64,000 bases of DNA from Cupriavidus basilensis (lineage in GTDB: Bacteria; Pseudomonadota; Gammaproteobacteria; Burkholderiales; Burkholderiaceae). This document shows positions 52,373 to 58,754 of this stretch, piece after piece. The stretch's first letter is position 1. Every line of letters begins with the position of its first letter. Position numbers and translations under genes: made by a program. Location: NCBI RefSeq assembly GCF_000876015.1, contig NZ_BBQM01000020.1:239249-303248 (forward strand), given 5' to 3'. A model generated the notes under the pieces. The model had not been told where the DNA came from and did not search any database. It was given only the letters and a program-made list of their open reading frames with translations.

Positions 52373-53143
52373 CTAGAGCGCGGGATTCACCATTGTCTTG
52401 TCGTTGGCGTAGAGGTCTTCGGCGCGCGCCACCACGGCGGAGATATTGTCGTGGCCGCCGCGCTCCAGCGCCGCCGTCACCAGGGCCTGCGCGGCCAGTT
52501 CGCAGTCGCCGCAGGCCAGGAAGCCGGCGATCTCCGGATCGCGCAGCTCGTTGCTGATGCCGTCGCTGCACAGCAGGAACATGTCGCCGTCGGCCGCCTC
52601 CATCCAGGTCTGCTCCAGTTCCAGCGAGGCATTCGCGCCCACCGCGCGCGTGATGGTGTTGTGCGCCGGATGGTGGAGCGCTTCCTCCGCCGTGATCAGG
52701 CCGCGCGCCTTGAGCTCCTCCACGCGGCTGTGGTCGCGCGTCAACTGGGTCAGGTGCGCGTCGCGGTACAGGTAGATGCGGCTGTCGCCGGCCCACAGAC
52801 AGCCGCAGAAACGCTCGCAGGCCATCAACACCACCACGGTGCTGCCGATGCGCCGCACCTGCCGGCGCGTGGCCTCGGCCAGCAGCGCGCGGTTGACTTC
52901 CAGCAGTGCCGCGCGCGCATCGTCGAGCAGGCCTTCCAGGCTGCGCGGCTCGCCCAGCCGGTCCAGCGTTTCCACCACCAGGTTGCTGGCATAGTCGCCC
53001 ACCGCGTGGCCGCCCATGCCGTCGGCCACGACCCAGAGCCCGCGCTCGGGCCGGGACAGGCAGGCATCTTCGTTGCGCTCGCGCACCAGGCCGACGTCGG
53101 TGCGCGCGGCTGAAGTCCAGCGGAATTGCGATGCACAGGTCAC
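52373..53143 (-). CDS. PP2C-family Ser/Thr phosphatase
   Basis: 256 residues from a GTG at 53143 with GGAG upstream; the frame is open to 53278 but that part is low-complexity. PP2C motifs: RERNEDACL, VVADGMGGHAVGDYAS, LWAGDSRIYLYRD, LLCSDGISNEL and GGHDNISAVVA, with the metal-binding aspartates. It resembles PppA/Stp1. Expected to oppose the kinase at 34976. It is convergent with the sigma-54 activator gene (20-bp gap). Confidence 0.92.
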   Translation of the reverse strand: MTCASQFRWTSAARTDVGLVRERNEDACLSRPERGLWVVADGMGGHAVGDYASNLVVETLDRLGEPRSLEGLLDDARAALLEVNRALLAEATRRQVRRIGSTVVVLMACERFCGCLWAGDSRIYLYRDAHLTQLTRDHSRVEELKARGLITAEEALHHPAHNTITRAVGANASLELEQTWMEAADGDMFLLCSDGISNELRDPEIAGFLACGDCELAAQALVTAALERGGHDNISAVVARAEDLYANDKTMVNPAL

Positions 53144-53234
53144 GATCGTCTCCGTTGCGCGGGCCGGCCGGCGCGCGCCGCGCGGCCCGGTCGCATGGAC
53201 GCGGGCGCGGCCGCGCGTCGCGCTCCGGGCGGGC

Positions 53235-53522
53235 TCAGATGTGCCCGTCGTTGCGCGCGCCTTGTCCCGCCTGCACATTGATGTTCGCGCCCGGTGCCGA
53301 ATTGCGAACGTCGATGTTCTGGAACTGATTCACCATCTGATCAGCATAGAAGCTGTTGTTGATCTCGTAAAAGTTGACGACGGGGCCGAGGCTCGGCCTG
53401 GCCGGCTGGTAGGGCTGGATCCAGCCGAATACCCAGGGCGCGCCGCCGCCGCGGATGGCCGACATGGCGCGTCCGTCGAGCGTGCGGTCGTTGTAGAGGT
53501 CGTGGATGGCGAGCGATGCCAT
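53235..53522 (-). CDS. double-glycine-leader peptide E
   Basis: 95 residues from the ATG at 53522 with GGAG upstream. Leader LAIHDLYNDRTLDGRAMSAI then RGG. The core begins GAPWVFGWIQPYQP (aromatic and Pro-rich) and continues with an Asn-rich part (NFYEINNSFYADQMVNQFQN, then ANINVQ). No Cys. It has its own -24/-12 promoter. It lies 91 bp upstream of the phosphatase start in the same direction, so read-through could raise phosphatase levels. Confidence 0.78.
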   Translation of the reverse strand: MASLAIHDLYNDRTLDGRAMSAIRGGGAPWVFGWIQPYQPARPSLGPVVNFYEINNSFYADQMVNQFQNIDVRNSAPGANINVQAGQGARNDGHI

Positions 53523-53587
53523 GATCGGTCTCCGGTGGTGGTTGCGGGATGGTTGCGCGATGGCCATGATGCCGTCCCCCTTCCATC

Positions 53588-53603
53588 AGCAAGGCGCATG
53601 CCA
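53588..53603 (-). promoter_or_regulatory. sigma-54 (-24/-12) promoter of peptide E
   Basis: On the minus strand TGGCATGCGCCTTGCT, close to the consensus TGGCACG-N4-TTGCT, with GG (53602-53601) and GC (53590-53589) 10 bp apart. It lies 66 bp before the peptide start. Confidence 0.85.
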
Positions 53604-53712
53604 GTGCGGCGCCGGCATCCGGCGCGTGCGCCGCGCCAGCCCGGAACCGCCAGCCGGCGCGGCCTGCGGCCCGGCGTGGGCCGATGCGGCGCGTGGCCGC
53701 GCGCGCTGGCGA

Positions 53713-53729
53713 GTTGGCGGTGCGCCAAC
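53713..53729. promoter_or_regulatory. candidate upstream activator site for the sigma-54 promoter
   Basis: Perfect palindrome GTTGGCG-GTG-CGCCAAC, 111-127 bp upstream of the -24 element. The GTTGGC half-site also occurs in inverted pairs upstream of peptide A (34744-34774). The rest of the 53523-54049 gap shows no gene I can support. Confidence 0.55.
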
Positions 53730-54049
53730 ATGGGCGCCGGAACTGGTGGCTGCGGCCCGTCTGTTTCCGTGCCGCGCCGCGCGTTCGCGCAATGGCGGTT
53801 TCGGTGTGCTTCGGATTCGCGTCGGCGCGGCGCGTCCGCTTGCCGCCGGGTGCGCGCAATGACGGCGCGCGGCCAACACAAAGCGCGCCGGGATGTTGGG
53901 CTGCCCACGACATTCTTGTGGCGCCGGTCCCGCCGTTTTTCCCGCTTTCCCTGATGGCACCTGGGCCGGTGGCCGATGGCACGGTTGATGCGGATATGGC
54001 TGCAACCAGCAGGCAATGCCTGCAGCAAGCAAACAGATCCGAGGCCGCC

Positions 54050-54535
54050 ATGAACCACCAAGACCAACGCCACGACGAAGCCGCCGAAGCCGCCGAAGCC
54101 GACTATCCGCTCGGCGCGCACCTCGTCACCGAACGCCGCGGCTACGCCCATCACGGCATCTACATCGGCGAGGGCAAGGTGGTCCACTACGCCGGGTTCG
54201 CCGGCTCGCTGCATCGCGGCCCGGTGGAAGAAGTGAGCCTCGAACACTTCGCCGCCGGCCACGCGGTCAGCGTCAAGGCCAACCCCTGCGCCCGCTACGT
54301 CGGCCGCGAAGCCGTCGCGCGCGCCCGCTCCCGCCTCGGCGAAGACGACTACCGCCTGCTCACCAACAACTGCGAGCACTTCTGCTCGTGGTGCCTGCTG
54401 GGCCAAGCCCGCAGCGAGCAGGTCGAAGCGTGCCTGCACCATCCGGCCGTGGCGGTGCACACGGTCGTGGTCCTGCTCAGGACGCTGATCGAAACCGAAT
54501 GGCGCGGCGCCCACTTCGGCGCCCGCATCGCCTGA
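54050..54535 (+). CDS. LRAT-domain (NlpC/P60-like papain fold) protein
   Basis: 161 residues from the ATG at 54050. The LRAT signature is present: YAHHGIYIGEGKVVHYAGF (H35 and H46) and the cysteine box TNNCEHFCSWC (C108). In the family this His/Cys site acts as an acyltransferase or thiol hydrolase. A hydrophobic helix near 133-147 may anchor it. It is divergent from peptide E across 527 bp, so it could modify or process exported material, but this is only suggested by position. Confidence 0.82.
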   Translation: MNHQDQRHDEAAEAAEADYPLGAHLVTERRGYAHHGIYIGEGKVVHYAGFAGSLHRGPVEEVSLEHFAAGHAVSVKANPCARYVGREAVARARSRLGEDDYRLLTNNCEHFCSWCLLGQARSEQVEACLHHPAVAVHTVVVLLRTLIETEWRGAHFGARIA

Positions 54536-54553
54536 ACCTGCCAGGAGACTGAC

Positions 54554-54775
54554 ATGCAAACGACCCGGGTATCCCTGCGCGGACTGATCGACAAGTGGCT
54601 CGGCGCGCGGCTGGCCGCGCCGGCGCGCATCACGCGCGTGCGTGGCGCGCGCGCCGGGCAGGGCGGCTGCGTGCGGGTGGAGGTGGCGGGCCCGTCCGGC
54701 CAGCTCTCGATGTTCTTCTTCCGGCATGGCGACTGCGGCTGGTGCGTGTTCCCGCCGTCGCTGAATGCGGCTTGA
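54554..54775 (+). CDS. hypothetical protein, 73 aa
   Basis: Starts 18 bp after the LRAT-like gene with CAGGAG upstream, so likely co-transcribed. Arg/Gly-rich, with a central VRVEVAGPSGQLSMFFFRHG beta-like stretch and two cysteines. No family recognised; no signal peptide or membrane segment. Confidence 0.6.
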   Translation: MQTTRVSLRGLIDKWLGARLAAPARITRVRGARAGQGGCVRVEVAGPSGQLSMFFFRHGDCGWCVFPPSLNAA

Positions 54776-54839
54776 CGGCCCGCCCCGGCCGGTGCGGTTC
54801 CATTTATGATGGCGTCATGCCCGGCGGAGGGAGGGAGCG

Positions 54840-55064
54840 ATGGAGCGCACATTCGAATATGGCGGTTACGCCGTGCTGGCCCGCGCGGTGGCGTGCGCCG
54901 GCGGCGGCTTCTCGGCCACGGTAGTGATCGCCGACGCATTCGGCGGCGATGCCCCGCAGGTTTCCTTCGAGGAGGACGCCGGCATCGCGCCCACCGCGGA
55001 GGCGGCGCTGGCGCTGGCCGAAGCGTCGGCCATGCAGACCATCGACGCGGGGCGGGTGAACTAG
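54840..55064 (+). CDS. hypothetical protein, 74 aa
   Basis: ATG at 54840 with GGAGGGAG upstream. MERTFEYGGYAVLARAV start, then a GFSATVVIADAFGG segment and an Ala-rich helical end. It resembles small conserved Burkholderiales proteins of unknown function. It is the last intact chromosomal gene before the dusA attachment site. Confidence 0.65.
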   Translation: MERTFEYGGYAVLARAVACAGGGFSATVVIADAFGGDAPQVSFEEDAGIAPTAEAALALAEASAMQTIDAGRVN

Positions 55065-55105
55065 GCCGGGGGTCGGCGCGGCATCGTCAGGCGGATGCCG
55101 GCCGC

Positions 55106-55129
55106 GGCAGCGCGCCGGCGCGCGCTGCC
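55106..55129. terminator. strong hairpin upstream of dusA
   Basis: GGCAGCGCGC (55106-55115), loop CGGC, and the exact complement at 55120-55129. TATACT follows immediately at 55131-55136 and is a likely -10 for dusA. There is no T-tract on the plus strand, so this may be a transcription barrier rather than a classical terminator. Confidence 0.4.
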
Positions 55130-55197
55130 GTATACTCTTGGCCTTCCTTTCTTCCTGGCTGGCCGCGCGATGCGCGGTCGTTTGACGCCGTAGCACG

Positions 55198-55254
55198 ATG
55201 AATCCAAATTCCCGCCGTATTTCCGTCGCCCCGATGATGGACTGGACGGACTGA
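55198..55254 (+). pseudogene. dusA: dusA 5' fragment, interrupted by prophage
   Basis: ATG at 55198 reads MNPNSRRISVAPMMDWTD, the conserved N-terminus of tRNA-dihydrouridine synthase A, and then hits TGA at 55252-55254. Genuine DusA continues with an RHCR-type stretch and is about 330 residues long. The break falls in the APMMDWTD codons, a known integration site for phages and islands. The remainder of dusA should lie beyond the right edge of the window. Confidence 0.88.
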
Positions 55255-55331
55255 AAACGGTACAAACGAGACTGGAAAGGGAGAAGCGGGGAGGCAAACC
55301 ACCCCCGCGTAGCACTGTTGTAGCATTTCAA

Positions 55332-55592
55332 TCAGCCGTTCAGTTGCTCGCATTCCTTCTTCGCAGCGGCTCGGCGCTCGTCGATGTAGGCCGCCAGATC
55401 TTCCACATGCACACCCTTTGCGCTCTTGTTCGAGCCTTCGATTCGGACCACTGGCAGACGAATCTCGCCCCGGCCGATCTTGCGCAGTAGTTTCTCCGGG
55501 CTCAGGTGGGGAAAGTAGTCTCGGGCCACCACGTCGATAGGAATGACGGCTGTGGCGCCGTACTGAGCGAGCAGGAGGAAGATCGTAGTCAT
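55332..55592 (-). CDS. pyocin activator PrtN-family protein
   Basis: 86 residues from the ATG at 55592; ATGA overlap with the upstream gene. FLLLAQYGATAVIPIDVVARDYF and PEKLLRKIGRGEIRLPVVRI are the PrtN-family signatures, with GVHVEDLAAYIDERR at the end. PrtN activates pyocin genes in Pseudomonas; phage versions are small DNA-binding proteins found near attachment sites and may act in excision or late gene control. It is the gene nearest the attachment site. Confidence 0.85.
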   Translation of the reverse strand: MTTIFLLLAQYGATAVIPIDVVARDYFPHLSPEKLLRKIGRGEIRLPVVRIEGSNKSAKGVHVEDLAAYIDERRAAAKKECEQLNG

Positions 55593-55804
55593 CTGCTCTC
55601 TCCCTTTCCGAAGGCAACTCTCCACGCATCGCGGTAATTGCGCGAAATGTCATCGATGAATGTCCTGGCCACGTCCGGCGCATATGCGATGGCGAACAGG
55701 AATGGAAACAGCACCGGCAAAATGATCATCACCAGAACCGCGTAGATCCTGGCGAGAGCGGGACGCCGATGGAGGCCGAAGCGCATTGGTCTCGTGGCCA
55801 TCAT
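55589..55804 (-). CDS. small phage membrane protein
   Basis: 71 residues with one strong membrane segment (about 18-42, IYAVLVMIILPVLFPFLFAI). ATG at 55804, or 55801 which overlaps the stop of the upstream gene. Not recognised. Confidence 0.6.
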   Translation of the reverse strand: MMATRPMRFGLHRRPALARIYAVLVMIILPVLFPFLFAIAYAPDVARTFIDDISRNYRDAWRVAFGKGESR

Positions 55805-56061
55805 TCCTCTCCCTTGGCGATTGCAGCGTCGATGTCGGTTTGCTCCAATGCGTGGGCGAGGTGGCGGGCGTAGGTTGAGACAGCTCGCCAGTAGGCCGCC
55901 ATCGGTCCCTTTCGCCGTCGCCAGGCTTGCTCCGCCTCGGTATTCGCCTGGTCACGAAGTTGGCGCAGGACTAGGACCATCGCTTTGCGCTGTTCCGGGG
56001 GCAGGCGTAGGAGATTGCGCGCCGCTGGAAGGCGCAATAGTGGATTGAGATAGCCCATCAT
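55801..56061 (-). CDS. phage hypothetical protein
   Basis: 86 residues from the ATG at 56061, which overlaps the upstream stop (ATGA). Helical, rich in Ala, Arg and Leu (RKAMVLVLRQLRDQANTEAE). No family recognised. Confidence 0.6.
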   Translation of the reverse strand: MMGYLNPLLRLPAARNLLRLPPEQRKAMVLVLRQLRDQANTEAEQAWRRRKGPMAAYWRAVSTYARHLAHALEQTDIDAAIAKGEE

Positions 56062-56867
56062 GCCGTTCCTACATGGTGCTTGTCCTCGCTGTGCTGCTCT
56101 GCGGCCAGGGCGCGGATGCGGCATGCGGCGCGCATCAGTTCTAGATGCTTCAAAGCATTTGTGATCTTGTGCGTATAGCCACGCGCATGTGATCCGACGG
56201 GGCCAACGCGCCGCTCAATGGCTGACAGGGTCTCCATGATGCGATGTGCACCATCCAGCGTCGTCTTGACTTCCTCGTAGTGCTCATCCGTCAGCGCCTT
56301 GGCGCTCGGTTGCAGAGGCACGCACCATTTCGCGCGAAGGTCGCGCGCAAGATCAGGGTGCGTCGCCTCGCAGGCTGTGGCATAGGCCGCCAGCGCGGCA
56401 CCTGCATACGCATCGTGGTCCAGGTCAAGCACAAAGTATTCGCATCCGTGGTGCTTGCCGCCTGTCGCGTCGCTGCCGTCCATACGGCGCACGTCGAACT
56501 TTCGGAAAAGGCCCTGCTGCTCGGCTGGCTTGCTGGTATCGCGCTCGGGCAGCGCAGGCAATGCGCTCGGCGCAAAGGCGGCGGCAAGCCATGCATCGTG
56601 TGCTTCCTGCAATTGTTTGGGGAACGGGTTGTAGGTTCCGCCGTAATCAATGCTGCGAATCTCTGCTGTGCGCTGCCCCCTGTAGCTATCCCAACGCCGG
56701 AACTCAGCCACGCCCCAATTCGTCGTGTGGATAATTTCTCCGGGCTTCAAAGTCGATACGTCGCGGCGTACGGGAAATGTCTCCGCGCGCACAACCGCAC
56801 TGGCCCGATTCCATTCCTCGGGGGTGGCGTCGTCTATTGAGCCGCGGTCCTGTTCGTCATTTTTCAT
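56058..56867 (-). CDS. phage hypothetical protein with conserved FDVRRMDGSD motif
   Basis: 269 residues. The N-terminal part has STLKPGEIIHTTNWGVAEFRRW; the middle has KFDVRRMDGSDATGGKHHGC and EYFVLDLDHDAYAGAALAAY, text that recurs in phage proteins of unknown role. The end is helical. The start overlaps the helicase stop by 4 bp, so it belongs to the replication operon. Confidence 0.7.
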   Translation of the reverse strand: MKNDEQDRGSIDDATPEEWNRASAVVRAETFPVRRDVSTLKPGEIIHTTNWGVAEFRRWDSYRGQRTAEIRSIDYGGTYNPFPKQLQEAHDAWLAAAFAPSALPALPERDTSKPAEQQGLFRKFDVRRMDGSDATGGKHHGCEYFVLDLDHDAYAGAALAAYATACEATHPDLARDLRAKWCVPLQPSAKALTDEHYEEVKTTLDGAHRIMETLSAIERRVGPVGSHARGYTHKITNALKHLELMRAACRIRALAAEQHSEDKHHVGTA

Positions 56868-58303
56868 CGGTACCCCTTTCGTTTCATGGCTTCGAGAAGC
56901 AGGTCCTGCACCTCGCGTTTCGTCTCAATGCGCGCCAGCACCAATTCGTCGATGGTGTCGCGCGCGACCAGGTAATGGATGAAGACCGGCCGGTCGTGGC
57001 CGGCTTGCATCTGGCGCGTGGGGCCGATGCGTTCAATGATTTGCAGGTGCTCTTCCAGGTTCCAGTTCAGGGAGAAGAACACGAGGATGTTGCCGCCATC
57101 CTGCAGGCTCAGGCCGTGGCCGGCGCTGGCCGGGTGGGCGAACAGCACTGGTATCCGGCCGGCATTCCAGTCGCGGATCGTCTGCGGGTCCTTGTCCAGG
57201 TGGCGTCCCTGGGGGAACGCTTTCTGCAGGCGCGAGAGGTCCGATCGGAAGTGGTAGGCCACCAGCACCGGCATGCCGGCTGCTTCTTCGATGACCGATT
57301 CCAGCGCCTGCAGCTTCACGTCGTGCACCTCGGCCCACTGCTCGGCGTTCTCGTCCACGTAGGCCGCGCCGTTGGCGAGCTGCAGGCACTTCATGGTCTT
57401 GGCCGCGGCGTTGAAAGCCTCGATCTCGTGACCGTCGATCTGCATGAACATCTTGCGTTCCATGTCCTGGTACAGCGCGCGCGCCTTGGCTGGCAGGTCC
57501 ACGCGGATCAGGTTCTTGATCGGCTCGCGCAGGTCGAACCAGTCGGCAGCGTTCAAGGACATGCACAGGTCGCGCATGCGGTCTTCGATCTCGGCCTGAG
57601 CATGGTCGTATGGCTCCGTACCGAAGCCCTGATGCTTGGCGCGAAACCAGCGCTGGGAGAAGGCCTTGAAGGTGCGCCCCAGCCGCGCGCCCTGGTCGAG
57701 GAACCAGGCTTGGCCCCACAGGTCCTGCAGGCCGTTGGGCGACGGGGTGCCAGTCAGCTCGATGAAACGCTGGGCATGTGTGAACGCCACCCGCGCGAGG
57801 GAGCGCGAGCGCTGCGCGCCGGCGCCCCGGACGAACTCGGTGCCGTTGGCGTTCGTTTGCTGGCTGCCGCGCCAGCCCTTGAGCTTCGTCGACTCATCGC
57901 TGACGATCCGGCGGAACGGCCAGGGCATGCGCTCGCGCTTGAGCGTGTCCTCAAGCCAGGGCAGGTTTTCATAATTGATGGTGAAGATGCTGGCCGACGG
58001 CATGTAGGCGCGGGCTAGCGCCCGGGTGCGCGCCTTGGCGTCGCCGACGATGGGTACCACCTCGACGTTGTGCAGGTGTGCCCACTTCCTAGCCTCGTCC
58101 GGCCAGGTGGATTGCGCCACGCGCAGCGGCGCGCAGACCAGGGTGGGGCCAGGCTCGACCAGTTCCAGGATGTCCAGCGCGTTGAGCGTGGATACGGTCT
58201 TGCCCATGCCCATGCCGGCCCACACACCGCAGCGCGGCGTGTCCAGGATATGGTCCTGGATCAGCTTGCCGTAGGGGCGGGGGGTAAAGGAAAGCCGGCT
58301 CAT
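56864..58303 (-). CDS. phage DEAD-like/SNF2-type helicase
   Basis: 479 residues. Motif I (Walker A) WAGMGMGKTVSTLNAL, motif Ia, a VSDESTKLKGWRG stretch in the DExx position (DEST), motif III ELTGTPSPNGLQDLWGQ, and C-terminal helicase motifs with FAHPASAGHGLSLQDGGN and RIGPTRQMQAG. A superfamily 2 ATPase typical of phage replication modules next to polymerase and VRR-NUC genes. Its C-terminal half probably includes motif V/VI. Confidence 0.9.
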   Translation of the reverse strand: MSRLSFTPRPYGKLIQDHILDTPRCGVWAGMGMGKTVSTLNALDILELVEPGPTLVCAPLRVAQSTWPDEARKWAHLHNVEVVPIVGDAKARTRALARAYMPSASIFTINYENLPWLEDTLKRERMPWPFRRIVSDESTKLKGWRGSQQTNANGTEFVRGAGAQRSRSLARVAFTHAQRFIELTGTPSPNGLQDLWGQAWFLDQGARLGRTFKAFSQRWFRAKHQGFGTEPYDHAQAEIEDRMRDLCMSLNAADWFDLREPIKNLIRVDLPAKARALYQDMERKMFMQIDGHEIEAFNAAAKTMKCLQLANGAAYVDENAEQWAEVHDVKLQALESVIEEAAGMPVLVAYHFRSDLSRLQKAFPQGRHLDKDPQTIRDWNAGRIPVLFAHPASAGHGLSLQDGGNILVFFSLNWNLEEHLQIIERIGPTRQMQAGHDRPVFIHYLVARDTIDELVLARIETKREVQDLLLEAMKRKGYR

Positions 58304-58476
58304 GCTTTGTCTTTGGCCTTCGCAAGTACAGCCTTGGCGTCGCGGTACAAAGTCGTGGCGGGCGCACTTTCGCCGTACATGTCATCGGCCATGACGTAGC
58401 GCTCGACCACCGCCACGAGTTCGCTGATCAGGTTTTCATGGTCCGCCTGGCGGGCCGCGGCTTGTGTGGGGGTCAT
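58300..58476 (-). CDS. small phage protein, 58 aa
   Basis: ATG at 58476 overlapping the VRR-NUC stop (58473-58475); its stop overlaps the helicase start by 4 bp. Helical and charged. The overlaps on both sides support it as a real gene. Not recognised. Confidence 0.65.
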   Translation of the reverse strand: MTPTQAAARQADHENLISELVAVVERYVMADDMYGESAPATTLYRDAKAVLAKAKDKA

Positions 58477-58751
58477 GGCTGGATACCTCCGATGAATGCT
58501 TCCACGCCGGCGATGCTGTCGAGAACCAGCACCGGAAAGCCCAGCGCCCGCAAGCGTGCGTGCTCGCGCACCTGTGCGTCCGTGGGCTTCTGGCCGGTGG
58601 CCTTGCATTCCACGAACATGACGCGACCGCCGGGCAGGAGCACCAGCCGGTCAGGCACCGCGCGGCGCTGGGGGCTGGTGAACTTGTAGGCGGCGCCGCC
58701 CAGTTCTTTCACGCGCTTGACGAGGTGGGTCTCGATCTTCGATTCGAGCAT
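58473..58751 (-). CDS. VRR-NUC domain nuclease
   Basis: 92 residues, the whole protein being one VRR-NUC domain: LGGAAYKFTSPQRRAVPDRL (catalytic PD), VMFVECKATGQKPT (the E-x-K motif) and REHARLRALGFPVLVLDS. A PD-(D/E)XK nuclease of phage replication/recombination modules. It starts 3 bp after the polymerase stop. Confidence 0.92.
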   Translation of the reverse strand: MLESKIETHLVKRVKELGGAAYKFTSPQRRAVPDRLVLLPGGRVMFVECKATGQKPTDAQVREHARLRALGFPVLVLDSIAGVEAFIGGIQP

Positions 58752-58754
58752 GCG

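Noticed and set aside
47781..52796. 1671-codon open frame on the minus strand opposite ppiC, the ABC exporter and the sigma-54 activator
   Set aside because: Same GC shadow effect; the sense strand encodes complete, motif-rich proteins.
33266..53522. Lanthipeptide, microcin or NHLP bacteriocin cluster
   Set aside because: No cysteine in the cores and no LanM, YcaO, radical SAM or nitrile-hydratase-like leader; only the C39/cNMP exporter resembles NHLP systems.
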